From contig NZ_PPXQ01000015.1 in assembly GCF_004798585.1 (NCBI RefSeq), forward strand, positions 1 to 64,000: 64,000 nt of DNA, read 5' to 3'. Below, piece after piece: positions 44,763 to 54,738 of this stretch (positions within the stretch are counted from its first letter, which is position 1; each line of letters begins with the position of its first letter). The notes beneath the pieces were generated by a model. That model was not told where the DNA came from, made no database searches, and saw only the letters and a list, made by a program, of their open reading frames with translations. Made by a program: the position numbers and the translations under genes. Source of the DNA: Massilia sp. Mn16-1_5 (GTDB lineage Bacteria > Pseudomonadota > Gammaproteobacteria > Burkholderiales > Burkholderiaceae_D).

Positions 44763-45419
44763 ATGACCCTGGACTCCGCCGCCGTCGCCCAATACCTGGC
44801 CGACCATCCGCGCTTTTTTGAAGAACATGCCGGCCTGCTGGGCGAAGTCAAACTGTCGAGCCCGCTGACCGGCAAGGCCGTCTCGCTGCAGGAGCGGCAG
44901 ATGGAAGTCATGCGCGCCAAGTACAACGCGCTCGAACTGCGCATGGCCGAACTGATGCGCGTAGCAAGCGACAACACCGTCATCCTGAATCGCTTCCACG
45001 CCTGGCACCTGGCGCTGCTGAAGTCCAGCGGCGGTGCGGCCATGGCGCGTGACCTGGTGGACGGCCTGGTGACCCACTTCGGCGTGCCGCAAGCCACCCT
45101 GCGCCTGTGGAACGTGGCGCCTGAACACAGTGAGGCCTGGTTCGCCGCCGGCGTGGCCGAGGATGCGCGCCTGTTCGCCTCCAGCCTGCGCGCGCCGTAT
45201 TGCGGCCCGAACAAGGATTTCGAAGCCGTCCGCTGGCTAGCCGATGCCGAAGGCGTGCGCTCGACCGTGCTGCTGCCGCTGACCAGCGAGGGCGTCACCT
45301 TCGGCCTGCTGGTGATGGGCTCGCCCGACGCCGAGCGCTTCAGCCCGGTGATGGCGACCGATTTCCTGGTCCAGCTGGGCCAATCCGCCAGCGCCGCGCT
45401 GGCCCACCTGCGCGGCTGA
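44763..45419 (+). CDS. DUF484 family protein
   Basis: A 218-residue cytoplasmic protein of the DUF484 family, often encoded just upstream of xerC. The N-terminal helix VAQYLADHPRFFEEHAGLL is diagnostic. A coiled segment follows, then a GAF-like domain with TVLLPLTSEGVTFGLLVMGS. It ends four bases before xerC on the same strand. Its biochemical role is not established. Confidence 0.93.
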   Translation: MTLDSAAVAQYLADHPRFFEEHAGLLGEVKLSSPLTGKAVSLQERQMEVMRAKYNALELRMAELMRVASDNTVILNRFHAWHLALLKSSGGAAMARDLVDGLVTHFGVPQATLRLWNVAPEHSEAWFAAGVAEDARLFASSLRAPYCGPNKDFEAVRWLADAEGVRSTVLLPLTSEGVTFGLLVMGSPDAERFSPVMATDFLVQLGQSASAALAHLRG

Positions 45420-45423
45420 TCCC

Positions 45424-46353
45424 ATGGAACCGGCGCGCGAGGACTGGGCCGGGCGCTACCTGCGCGAACTGGAAACCCAGCGCCAGCTGTCCGGACACAC
45501 AATTGCCGCCTACCGGCGAGATCTTGCGCAATTGCGCGAACTCGCCGGCCACGACGACTGGGCATCGCTGACCCACGCCGACATGCGCCGCTTCGCCGCG
45601 CGCCTGCATGCCGGCGGACAGGAACCGCGCTCGATCGCCCGCAAACTGTCGGGCTGGCGCGGCTTTTATCAATGGCTGTCGCGCCAGATCGCCCTGCCGG
45701 CCAATCCGGTCGAAGGCGTGCGTGCCCCGCGCCGTCCCAAGACCCTGCCGAAAGCCCTGGCGGTCGATGCCGCCGTCCAGCTGCTGGAAGCGAACCGCCA
45801 CGGCCACCCCGAACCCGAGGAATTGTGCAACCGCGCCATGTTCGAGCTGCTGTATTCGAGCGGGCTGCGGGTATCCGAACTGGCCGGACTGGATCTGGCC
45901 TATACGCAAAACGAAGGCAGCAGCTCGCTCGGCTGGTACGACGCGGCAGCCGGCGAAGTCGTGGTTACCGGTAAAGGCAATAAAATGCGCCGGGTCCCGG
46001 TCGGCGGGCCGGCCCGTGAAGCCCTGGCCGCCTGGCTGGCGGTGCGTCCGCCCGCGCTGGACGGCAGCGCCGCCCTGTTCCTGTCGAAGCGCGGCACGCG
46101 CGTCACGCCGCGCGTGGTGCAGCAGCGCCTGAAAACCCATGCGCTGCAGGCCGGCTCGCCCGTGCACGTGCACCCGCACGTGCTGCGCCACTCCTTTGCA
46201 TCGCACCTGCTGCAATCTTCGGGCGACCTGCGCGCCGTGCAGGAATTGCTGGGTCACGCCAGCATCACCTCGACCCAGGTGTATACGGCGCTCGACTTCC
46301 AGCATCTTGCCGCCGTGTATGACCGAGCTCATCCGCGAGCGAAAGCGAAGTAG
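45424..46353 (+). CDS. xerC: Tyrosine recombinase XerC
   Basis: A 309-residue recombinase that, with XerD, resolves chromosome dimers at dif. The N-terminal SAM-like domain is about 10-95. Catalytic residues are seen in order: Arg in SSGLRVSELAG, Lys in GKGNKMRR, His-x-x-Arg in HPHVLRHSF, His in LLGHASI and Tyr in STQVYTAL. A loop of about 12 residues (around TQNEGSSSLGWYDA) extends the catalytic domain. It is coupled to the DUF484 gene, a chromosomal setting that argues against a mobile integrase. Confidence 0.93.
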   Translation: MEPAREDWAGRYLRELETQRQLSGHTIAAYRRDLAQLRELAGHDDWASLTHADMRRFAARLHAGGQEPRSIARKLSGWRGFYQWLSRQIALPANPVEGVRAPRRPKTLPKALAVDAAVQLLEANRHGHPEPEELCNRAMFELLYSSGLRVSELAGLDLAYTQNEGSSSLGWYDAAAGEVVVTGKGNKMRRVPVGGPAREALAAWLAVRPPALDGSAALFLSKRGTRVTPRVVQQRLKTHALQAGSPVHVHPHVLRHSFASHLLQSSGDLRAVQELLGHASITSTQVYTALDFQHLAAVYDRAHPRAKAK

Positions 46354-46472
46354 ACAAAGGTTCGCCTGAGCTGGCGCAAAGGCTGGCGCGGTTGATGGTG
46401 GCAGATTGCAAATTGCGGCATAATCTTCGGCTCCCTATGCCTTTTCCGGGCTTGCCCGCACTGCACACGACC

Positions 46473-47519
46473 ATGTCACCGATCCCGACCACCATCCTCA
46501 CCGGCTTCCTCGGCGCCGGCAAGACCACCCTCCTCAACCGCATCCTGCGCGAGGAGCACGGCCTGCGCATCGCCGTCATCGAAAACGAATTCGGCGAAGA
46601 AAACATCGACAACGAAATCCTGGTGCAGGACAGCGGCGAACAGATCGTCGAGATGAACAACGGCTGCATCTGCTGCACCATCCGCGGTGACCTGGTCGTC
46701 GCGCTGACGAACCTGGCGCGCAAGCGCGAAGCCGGAGAAATTGCCTTCGACCGCGTCGTGATCGAAACGACGGGTCTCGCCAATCCCGGTCCGGTGGCCC
46801 AGACCTTCTTCGTCGACGAGGAAGTCGGCGGCTACTACATGCTGGACGCCGTCGTGACCGTGGTCGATGCGCGCCATGGGATGGACCAGCTCGATCGTCA
46901 CGAGGAAGCCCAGAGACAAGTCGGCTTTGCCGACAAGATCCTGCTGTCGAAGCTGGACCTGGTCGACGCCGACGCCCTGGAAACCTTGAAAATGCGTCTC
47001 AAGCGCATCAATCCGCGCGCGCCGATCTCGACCTCCGACTTCGGTCGGGCGCCGATCGCCGAGGTGCTCGACCTGCGCGGTTTTAACTTGAACGACAAGC
47101 TCGAACTCGACCCCGACTTTTTACAGGCCGAGGAGCACGAGCACGATCACACCCATTGTGGCGAACATGATCACGTGCACACCGAGGCTTGCGGGCACGA
47201 CCACCATCATGCGCACCACAGCGACGACATCGCCGCCTTCGTGTTCCGCAGCGAGCGCCCCTTCGATCCGGAACGGCTCGACCAGTTCCTGGGCAGCATG
47301 GTGCAAGCCTTTGGACCGAGCATGCTGCGCTACAAGGGCGTGCTGGCGATGCAGGGCGCCGAGCGCAAGGTCGTTTTCCAGGGCGTGCATCAAATCATGG
47401 GCAGCGACCTCGGCGCAAAGTGGGACGCAAATGAAACCCGTGGCAGCAAAATGGTATTTATTGGTAAAAATTTACCAAAAGACGTATTTATCCGCGGATT
47501 GGAACAATGTTTGGTATAA
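46473..47519 (+). CDS. COG0523 (CobW/ZigA-like) metal-chaperone GTPase
   Basis: A 348-residue G3E GTPase. Walker A is GFLGAGKTT near the N-terminus. The metal site CxCC appears as NNGCICCTIRGD. A Glu-rich ENEFGEENIDNE block and the nucleotide-specificity SKLDLVD follow. A His-rich stretch (about 212-245, HDHTHCGEHDHVHTE...) may bind zinc or another metal. The CobW C-terminal domain fills the rest. The ATG at 46473 is preferred over upstream in-frame Mets because the fold starts there. dksA lies downstream on the same strand. Confidence 0.92.
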   Translation: MSPIPTTILTGFLGAGKTTLLNRILREEHGLRIAVIENEFGEENIDNEILVQDSGEQIVEMNNGCICCTIRGDLVVALTNLARKREAGEIAFDRVVIETTGLANPGPVAQTFFVDEEVGGYYMLDAVVTVVDARHGMDQLDRHEEAQRQVGFADKILLSKLDLVDADALETLKMRLKRINPRAPISTSDFGRAPIAEVLDLRGFNLNDKLELDPDFLQAEEHEHDHTHCGEHDHVHTEACGHDHHHAHHSDDIAAFVFRSERPFDPERLDQFLGSMVQAFGPSMLRYKGVLAMQGAERKVVFQGVHQIMGSDLGAKWDANETRGSKMVFIGKNLPKDVFIRGLEQCLV

Positions 47520-47723
47520 ACTATCCCGGTTTAGCGGTACCGGTCGCTTCCCACAAGGACGCTACAGGCACTGGTGTTTGACCGCTGTCCCCGGACAGCG
47601 AGACGGCGGATCGTACGGGCCGTCATGGCAGCAGCAAGGGCGCGCACCCTTGAGTTCAGGGTGCTACGGCTGAGCTAGCTGATAAAATGAAAACCTCTTG
47701 TCGTATCGAAGGTAAGTGAAGTC
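47520..47723 (+). other. Structured leader region upstream of dksA
   Basis: This 204-base stretch has no supported gene. It holds two clear hairpins: GCTGTCC-CC-GGACAGC (47584-47599) and GCACCCT...AGGGTGC (47644-47664). A TGATAAAAT element (near 47679-47688) could be a -10 box or part of the leader. dksA has a purine-rich ribosome site (GAAGGTAAGTGAAG) just before its ATG. Attenuation or RNA-based control of dksA is possible but not shown. Confidence 0.45.
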
Positions 47724-48173
47724 ATGACTAAAACAACGAAACCGAATGCCGCTCAGGCCGAAGACCGACTCTTGACGGAAGAAGAAATTCGGGCGATGGG
47801 CGAAGAGGACTACATGAACCCGGCCCAGCTCGCGTTCTTCAAGGACCGCCTGCAACAGCTCGAGAAGGAACTGCTGAAAAACGCCGGCGAGACCACCGAG
47901 CACCTGCGCGAAACGGTCCTCGTTCCGGATCCGGCTGACCGCGCCACCATCGAGGAAGAACATGCCCTCGAACTGCGTACCCGCGACCGCGAACGCAAGC
48001 TGCTCAAGAAAGTGCAGCAGTCGCTGGCCGCCATCGAAGGCGGAGATTACGGCTGGTGCGAAGAAACCGGCGAGCCGATCGGCATCCCGCGCCTGATCGC
48101 CCGTCCGACCGCGACCCTGTCGCTGGAAGCCCAGCAGCGCCGCGAACTGAAGCAGAAGCTGTACGGCGATTGA
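47724..48173 (+). CDS. dksA: DksA transcription factor, one-cysteine form
   Basis: A 149-residue RNA polymerase secondary-channel factor that works with ppGpp to tune rRNA and amino-acid promoters. The coiled-coil tip motif DxxDxA is present (D69-P-A-D72-R-A74). In E. coli four cysteines hold zinc. Here only C112 is kept; the others are T115, S133 and A136, so zinc is not expected to be needed. Such DksA proteins are known in alpha- and betaproteobacteria and P. aeruginosa DksA2. Length matches the family. A COG0523 metal GTPase is immediately upstream and a strong terminator follows. Confidence 0.96.
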   Translation: MTKTTKPNAAQAEDRLLTEEEIRAMGEEDYMNPAQLAFFKDRLQQLEKELLKNAGETTEHLRETVLVPDPADRATIEEEHALELRTRDRERKLLKKVQQSLAAIEGGDYGWCEETGEPIGIPRLIARPTATLSLEAQQRRELKQKLYGD

Positions 48174-48198
48174 TCGGGTTCGCCTTTCCTTCCCCCGA

Positions 48199-48234
48199 AA
48201 AAGCATGCGCCCGCCGCATGCTTTTCTCTTTTTT
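48199..48234 (+). terminator. Intrinsic terminator after dksA
   Basis: AAAAGCATGCG (48199-48209) pairs with CGCATGCTTTT (48215-48225), followed by CTCTTTTTT. It lies 25 bases after the dksA stop. Confidence 0.93.
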
Positions 48235-48409
48235 ACGTCCTGGTCGCGGTTTTTCGTGCGATCAAAAACTTTCCCATGGGATACACTAGCGTGCGCCCGC
48301 ACAGGCTTTGCGCGGGCGCACGTGTGCGCAGGACGGCGCAGGCGCGTCCATGCTACCGTCATGGATGAGCGCTGCGGACGTCGCCGCGCCGGATGATCGA
48401 CAGGGTAAC

Positions 48410-49696
48410 GTGGGTATATTTTCCTTCCTCAAGAAGAAACCCGAAGCGGCTGCGGCGCCGCCGGAACCCGCACGCCCTGAGGCCGCGGCGCGCCCTTCCG
48501 AAGCCGAGCGCGAGCGCCAGCGCGAAATCGCGCGCGCCACCGCTGCCAAGATCGATGCCATCGAACTGGCGATGACAACCGACTTTTTCGACGATGCCGA
48601 AGCGCGCTGGGGCAATACCCGGCGCGCCCCGGCCGCCGCGGCTGCCGTGTTCGACGAGGCCGGCGAGAGCGAACTATCGTCATTGCTCGAGCAGCCCGAT
48701 GCCGCCGCCGCACCGGCCGCCGCTCCCGTGGTCGAGGAAAGTGCGATCCTGTACGCCAATGGCCAGGGTCCGCTTGCCGAGCAGATGCTGCAAGCCTGCC
48801 TGGCCGAGCTCGGACGCACCGAGCGCCAGCCCTGGTGGATGCTGTTCGACCTGTACCAGGCCGAGGGCCGCGAACAGGACTTCGACAGCATCGCGATCGA
48901 CTACGCCAGCCATTTCGAAACCTCCCCACCCGCCTACAGCAACCGCTTGCCGGCCGACACGCCGCAGCAAGGTTTTACGGGCGTCGCTCCGGCGGCCCGC
49001 CTGACGGGCACACTCGGCAGCGACGCGGCGCTGCGCCTGCAGGCGCTGCTGGCAAGTAGCGGCTCCCCGGTGCGCATCGACTTGAGTGGCATCACCCAGG
49101 CCACGATCGACGGCTGCGCCGCCCTGCTGGCGGCCTTGCAGGGATTACGCGCGGCACGGCGCGCCATCGTGCTGGCCGGCGCCGACACCCTGCTGGCGGT
49201 GCTGCGGCCGATGCTGGCGATTGGCGAGCGCAGCAGTGGAGAAGCGCCCTGGCTGCTGCTGCTCGAACTGCTGCAACTGCTGGGGCGCGAAAAGGATTTC
49301 GAAGAAACGGCGATGGATTATTGTGTGACCTTCGAAGTCTCGCCGCCCTCCTTCGAAGTCCTGCCCGCTTCCAACACCACCAACGCCGCGCCTGCCGGCC
49401 AGGCGAAAGCCGAACAGCGCTTCATGCTGCCGGCCGTCGTCGACGGCGACATCGGACCCTTGCTGGCGGCGATCGACAGCTATGCCGCCATGGACCCGGC
49501 CGCGCCGGTCGTCCTCGATTGCACCAAATTGGTGCGTATCGGCTTTGGCGCAGCAACCAGCCTGCACGCCGCCCTGCGCCGCCTGGCGAACGAGGAGCGC
49601 CACGTCGAGCTGCGCGAGCTGAACCACCTGGTGGCGGCCCTGCTGCGCCTGCTGAACTATGGCGACTGCGCGCGCCTGTACGCACACAAGTACTGA
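48410..49696 (+). CDS. STAS-domain protein (two STAS-like modules)
   Basis: A 428-residue cytoplasmic protein. An Ala/Pro/Glu-rich N-terminal tail (FSFLKKKPEAAAAPPEPA) and a helical region about 90-150 precede two STAS-like modules. Signatures are PVRIDLSGITQATIDGCAAL and, near the C-terminus, PVVLDCTKLVRIGFGAATSL. STAS domains usually act as anti-sigma antagonists, MlaB-like transport partners or signalling modules; none can be chosen here. I chose the GTG at 48410 (MGIFSFLKKK) with AGGGT just upstream. An upstream in-frame ATG would add an unlikely basic/acidic leader. hslV follows. Confidence 0.78.
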   Translation: MGIFSFLKKKPEAAAAPPEPARPEAAARPSEAERERQREIARATAAKIDAIELAMTTDFFDDAEARWGNTRRAPAAAAAVFDEAGESELSSLLEQPDAAAAPAAAPVVEESAILYANGQGPLAEQMLQACLAELGRTERQPWWMLFDLYQAEGREQDFDSIAIDYASHFETSPPAYSNRLPADTPQQGFTGVAPAARLTGTLGSDAALRLQALLASSGSPVRIDLSGITQATIDGCAALLAALQGLRAARRAIVLAGADTLLAVLRPMLAIGERSSGEAPWLLLLELLQLLGREKDFEETAMDYCVTFEVSPPSFEVLPASNTTNAAPAGQAKAEQRFMLPAVVDGDIGPLLAAIDSYAAMDPAAPVVLDCTKLVRIGFGAATSLHAALRRLANEERHVELRELNHLVAALLRLLNYGDCARLYAHKY

Positions 49697-49739
49697 AGCA
49701 GTCTCGACAACTTTACTGCCGCGTTAAGCCTCGCCTAAT

Positions 49740-49766
49740 CTTGCAATTTTGTGCAACACCCCCACC
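49740..49766 (+). promoter_or_regulatory. Probable sigma32 heat-shock promoter of hslVU
   Basis: CTTGCA (49740-49745) is followed after 13 bases by CCCCCA (49759-49764), close to the sigma32 consensus CTTGAA-N13-CCCCAT. It lies about 35 bases upstream of the hslV ATG. hslVU is sigma32-controlled in E. coli, which supports the reading. Confidence 0.6.
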
Positions 49767-49796
49767 TGCGGAGGGCTAGTTAATCATGAGGCAGAT

Positions 49797-50333
49797 ATGG
49801 AACAATTTCACGGCACCACCATTGTGAGCGTGCGCCGCGGCGAGAAGGTCGCCTTGGGCGGCGACGGCCAAGTCACGCTGGGCAACGTCGTCATGAAGGG
49901 CTCGGCACGCAAGGTGCGCAAGCTCTACCAGGGCAAGGTCCTGTGCGGTTTCGCCGGCGCCACCGCCGACGCATTCACCCTGCTCGACCGCTTCGAAGCG
50001 AAGCTGGAAAAGCACCAGGGCAACCTGCTGCGCTCCTCGGTCGAACTGGCCAAGGACTGGCGCACCGACCGCATGCTGCGCAAGCTGGAAGCGATGCTGC
50101 TGGTGGCCGACAAGGAAAGCACCCTGATCATCACCGGCAACGGCGACGTGCTCGAGCCCGAGGACGGCATCGGCGCGATCGGTTCAGGCGGCATCTATGC
50201 CCAGTCGGCCGCCAAGGCGCTGCAGGAAAACACGGAGCTGCCGCCGGCCGAGGTGGTAAAAAAGGCGCTGACCATCGCCGGCGAACTGTGCATCTACACG
50301 AATCTGTCTCACATCATCGAAACGCTGGACTGA
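49797..50333 (+). CDS. hslV: ATP-dependent protease HslV, proteolytic subunit
   Basis: A 178-residue threonine protease that forms double hexamers and works with HslU to degrade misfolded proteins. The catalytic N-terminal Thr lies after a short leader MEQFHG (T7, as in [10 protein letters not shown]), which must be removed autocatalytically. Conserved [24 protein letters not shown] and [13 protein letters not shown] segments are present. hslU starts 14 bases after its stop. A sigma32-like promoter is upstream. Confidence 0.97.
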   Translation: MEQFHGTTIVSVRRGEKVALGGDGQVTLGNVVMKGSARKVRKLYQGKVLCGFAGATADAFTLLDRFEAKLEKHQGNLLRSSVELAKDWRTDRMLRKLEAMLLVADKESTLIITGNGDVLEPEDGIGAIGSGGIYAQSAAKALQENTELPPAEVVKKALTIAGELCIYTNLSHIIETLD

Positions 50334-50347
50334 CCGGCGCGCATACC

Positions 50348-51685
<1,338 letters not shown>

Positions 51686-51718
51686 GGCGGTTCTGTAAGC
51701 CTCGCGAGGGAGAACACG

Positions 51719-51919
51719 ATGGCAAACAAGGCACTGGCGACGCGGCAAAAGATGCGCCTGCGAGTCGAACCGTCGCAGCAATTCGGCAAACCGCGCAATC
51801 CGATCGCGGCCCTGGCCAAGGCGCGATCGGCCGGCGCCCACGCCAAGCCGCTGTCGAGCGAACGGCAAGCGGCCAAGCGCCTGCTGAAAAAGGCGCCGCT
51901 GGTATCCGAGGACGACTAA
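51719..51919 (+). CDS. Small basic protein of unknown function
   Basis: A 66-residue Lys/Arg/Ala-rich protein (MANKALATRQKMRLRVEPS...). No signal peptide or membrane segment is seen; the chain looks unstructured and nucleic-acid-binding by charge, with an acidic end (VSEDD). A strong GAGGGAGA ribosome site sits five bases before the ATG, which supports real translation. It follows hslU by 33 bases on the same strand, so it may be read on the hslVU transcript. Not recognised as a named family. Confidence 0.6.
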   Translation: MANKALATRQKMRLRVEPSQQFGKPRNPIAALAKARSAGAHAKPLSSERQAAKRLLKKAPLVSEDD

Positions 51920-52039
51920 GCGCCAGGCGTTCGAGCGCCAGCCTGCCCGAGGTGGGCCGGTGCTCGACGCCGACTTGCCGCCCCAGCCTTTCGCCTGTAC
52001 ATTCAGCAAAGCACTATTGCCAAAACGTACAGGAACCCC

Positions 52040-52771
52040 ATGAGCTCACCCGAGCTGATCGTCGACGTGCTGCGCGCGGAATTGCGCGCGGCGAATCTCA
52101 CCTATAAAACCTTGGCCGAACGCATCGACATGAGCGAGTCGAGCGTGAAACGCATGTTCGGCCAGAAGGACATGCCGCTGTCGCGCCTGGCGCAGATTTG
52201 CCAGGTTGCCGGCATCGCTTTCGAGGATGTGCTGCGCGGCGCGGCCGATAGCCGGCCCCAGCCCGACGCCCTGACGCTGCCCCAGGAAACCGCGCTGGTC
52301 GCCAAGCCGCGCTTGCTGCTGGTGGCGATCTGCTGCCTCGGCTACTGGAACATGGAGCAGATCGTCGAGACCTATCGCCTGACCGAGGCCGAGTGCATCG
52401 GCTGCCTGGCGGAACTCGACCGCCTGGGCATCATCGAATTGCGGCCGCTGAACCGCTACACGCTGCGCGTCTCGAACGCCTTCCACTGGCTGCCGGATGG
52501 ACCGGTGCAGCATTACTTCCGCGAACAGATCGTGCCGGATTATTTTGCCGGCCGCTTCGACGGCCAGGGCGAGACGCTGATGTGCCTGCCGGCCCGGTTG
52601 TCGCCGGGCAGCGCGGCGGAACTGGCGCAGAAGATCCACCAGCTGGCGGGCGAATTGACGCGCCTGCACCGGCATGACCGCAGGCTGCCGGCCGAGGAAC
52701 GCGAAGGAATGACCTTATTGGTGGGCTTCAGGTCGTGGGAGTTTGCGGCGTTTACGGCGCTGCGCCGCTGA
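52040..52771 (+). CDS. XRE family helix-turn-helix transcriptional regulator
   Basis: A 243-residue cytoplasmic regulator. The N-terminal HTH_XRE (about 10-70) includes TYKTLAERIDMSESSVKRMF and PLSRLAQICQVAGIAFEDVL. The rest (about 85-243) is mixed alpha/beta without a recognised effector domain; a segment GIIELRPLNRYTLRVSNAF recalls winged helices. A cluster of Cys (AICCLGYW and AECIGCLAEL) might sense redox or metal, but this is speculation. Its end lies 27 bases from the end of the convergent gsp operon. Confidence 0.85.
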   Translation: MSSPELIVDVLRAELRAANLTYKTLAERIDMSESSVKRMFGQKDMPLSRLAQICQVAGIAFEDVLRGAADSRPQPDALTLPQETALVAKPRLLLVAICCLGYWNMEQIVETYRLTEAECIGCLAELDRLGIIELRPLNRYTLRVSNAFHWLPDGPVQHYFREQIVPDYFAGRFDGQGETLMCLPARLSPGSAAELAQKIHQLAGELTRLHRHDRRLPAEEREGMTLLVGFRSWEFAAFTALRR

Positions 52772-52798
52772 TACTCCCCATCGACCTTATCGCACCGC

Positions 52799-53503
52799 TT
52801 ATCGGACCGGATTATCGCTGTTGACCGGGCTGTTGGCCGAACGGGTCGGCGCCGGCATTTGCGGCTGGTTCGGCGGCGAGACGACGTCGGCCGGCGGACC
52901 TTCCTGCGGCGGCTCCTGGTTTGGCGGCGCCTCCTGGCCCTGCGGCACGACCGGATTGACCTCACCCGGCGGAGGTGGGGCTTGCACGGCGCCGGGCGCC
53001 GTTTGCGGCTCGGTCGTCGGCATCGCGCCGGCCGGCGCGATGCTTGGCCGCGCCATCTGCGGCGGCACCGGCATCGGCGGCGCGACGGCGCCCGACAGCG
53101 CGATCGCCGGCTTGGTGTCGGCTGCGAGGTCGATGCGCTTCATGACGCCACCTTCGGACAGCATGATGTAGCGCGGGTGCACTTCACTGATGCTGACGCC
53201 CGGCGACAGTTCGTGTCCGACCTTGAGGGCTTTCGGCGGCTGGCCCTCGGCCACGACGATGGCGACACTGTCGCGTCCGGCGGCAACGATGCCGGTCAGC
53301 TGGTAGTTGGTAGCGACATTCGCCACTGCCTGGCCGCCGAACAGCGTAGCGGCGGCATCGGGCGAGAGCTCGGGCACGGCGGCCGGCGGCGCCGCGGCGA
53401 TCGGGCGCTGCTGCGGCTTGTACAACTGCATGCCCCAATAGGTGGCGGACACGGCCAAGAAGATCAGGGCAAGCAGGGTGAAAAGGAGAGGCAGACGCTT
53501 CAT
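52799..53503 (-). CDS. gspC: Type II secretion protein GspC
   Basis: A 234-residue inner-membrane clamp protein linking GspD to the inner-membrane platform. A short N-terminal cytoplasmic part and one transmembrane helix (about 5-25) precede the homology region (about 45-130; NYQLTGIVAAGRDSVAIVV and PGVSISEVHPRYIMLSEGG). The C-terminal third is a Pro/Ala/Gln-rich tail with no PDZ domain or coiled coil. It is the last gene of the leftward gsp operon, 11 bases after gspF. Confidence 0.9.
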   Translation of the reverse strand: MKRLPLLFTLLALIFLAVSATYWGMQLYKPQQRPIAAAPPAAVPELSPDAAATLFGGQAVANVATNYQLTGIVAAGRDSVAIVVAEGQPPKALKVGHELSPGVSISEVHPRYIMLSEGGVMKRIDLAADTKPAIALSGAVAPPMPVPPQMARPSIAPAGAMPTTEPQTAPGAVQAPPPPGEVNPVVPQGQEAPPNQEPPQEGPPADVVSPPNQPQMPAPTRSANSPVNSDNPVR

Positions 53504-53514
53504 CGGTTTCCTTG

Positions 53515-54735
53515 TTAGCGCACCAGCTGGTTGATTTCAATAATCGGCATCAGGACCGCCAGCACGATCAACAGCACCACCAGGCCCATGGCCAGGATCA
53601 GGACCGGCTCGAGCAGGCCGGCAATGGTCAGCGTGCGGCGTTCGAGATCGGCCTGCTGCGAATTGGCTGCCCGCTCCAGCATGGCCGGCAATTCGCCCGT
53701 GATCTCGCCGGCACGGATCATGTGCACCAGCATCGGTGGAAAATGTTTTTGTACGGACAGCGCGCGCGCCAGGCTGATACCTTCGCGCACGCTGGCCGTC
53801 GCCTGTTCGACCAGTTCGCGCATGGCGACGTTCGACAGGGTGTCGCGGCTGGTGTCGAGCGCGCGCAGGATCGGCACACCAGAACCGGTGGTGATCGCCA
53901 GGGTGCTGGCGAAACGCGCCGTGTTCAGGCTGCGCTCGAACTTGCCGTACACGGGCGCGGTCAGCAGCCAGGTATGCCAGCGCCGTTTCAGCACGGGATT
54001 TTGCAGCGCGCGGCGCCAGGCGAACCAGGCGGCGATCAGCGCCGCGCCCAGCAGGATGCCGTAGGCGCGCATGAAATCGGACACCGCCAGCATGATGACG
54101 GTGAGAACCGGCAGCTTCTGCTTGGTGTTGGCAAACACCGAGACGATCTGCGGCACCACGTAAGTGAGCAGGAAGATGACGATGGCAAACGCGACGACGG
54201 TGACGATGGCCGGATAGGTAAAGGCCAGCCGCACCTTCTGCACCAGCGCGTTGCGGCGCTCGATGTAGTCCGCCAGGCGCGACAGCACTCGCGCCAGCTG
54301 GCCGATCTGTTCGCCCGAGGACACCAGGCCGCGGTAGATCTGGTCGAAGTCGCGCGGGTGGTGCGACAAGGCATCCGAGAACGCGATACCGCCCATGACT
54401 TCGGCGCGGATCGAGGCGATCAGGTCGCGCAGATACGGCTTTTCGGCCTGTTCCAGCAAGGCCGTGAACGCCTGTTCCAGCGGCAGGCCCGCTTCCAGCA
54501 GGCTGGCCATCTGGCGCGTGAACAGGGCCAGCTCCACCGAGGACAGGCGTTCGCCGAAGCCGCGCGAACGGGTGGCGCCGCTGGCATCGACCTGGGCTGC
54601 GATCGCCTCGACGTTCAGCGGCGTCAGTCCCTGCACGCGCAGGTCGGCGCGCGCGGCGCGCGGACTGTCGGCATTGACAACGCCCTTCCTGGTGGCGCCG
54701 CCCGCATCGACGGCCTCGTAACGAAATGCCGGCAT
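53515..54735 (-). CDS. gspF: Type II secretion inner-membrane platform protein GspF
   Basis: A 406-residue polytopic protein. It starts MPAFRYEAVDAGGATRKG. The two GspF domains (about 70-195 and 275-400) carry VELALFTRQMASLLEAGLPL and NTARFASTLAITTGSGVPIL, each followed by hydrophobic helices (around 170-195, 220-240 and 375-400). It recruits GspE and drives pseudopilus assembly. The gspE stop lies three bases upstream. Confidence 0.96.
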   Translation of the reverse strand: MPAFRYEAVDAGGATRKGVVNADSPRAARADLRVQGLTPLNVEAIAAQVDASGATRSRGFGERLSSVELALFTRQMASLLEAGLPLEQAFTALLEQAEKPYLRDLIASIRAEVMGGIAFSDALSHHPRDFDQIYRGLVSSGEQIGQLARVLSRLADYIERRNALVQKVRLAFTYPAIVTVVAFAIVIFLLTYVVPQIVSVFANTKQKLPVLTVIMLAVSDFMRAYGILLGAALIAAWFAWRRALQNPVLKRRWHTWLLTAPVYGKFERSLNTARFASTLAITTGSGVPILRALDTSRDTLSNVAMRELVEQATASVREGISLARALSVQKHFPPMLVHMIRAGEITGELPAMLERAANSQQADLERRTLTIAGLLEPVLILAMGLVVLLIVLAVLMPIIEINQLVR

Positions 54736-54738
54736 CGT

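Noticed and set aside
45424..46353. The tyrosine recombinase as an integrase of a mobile element
   Set aside because: It is coupled to DUF484, has XerC length and motifs, and no attachment repeats or cargo genes flank it.
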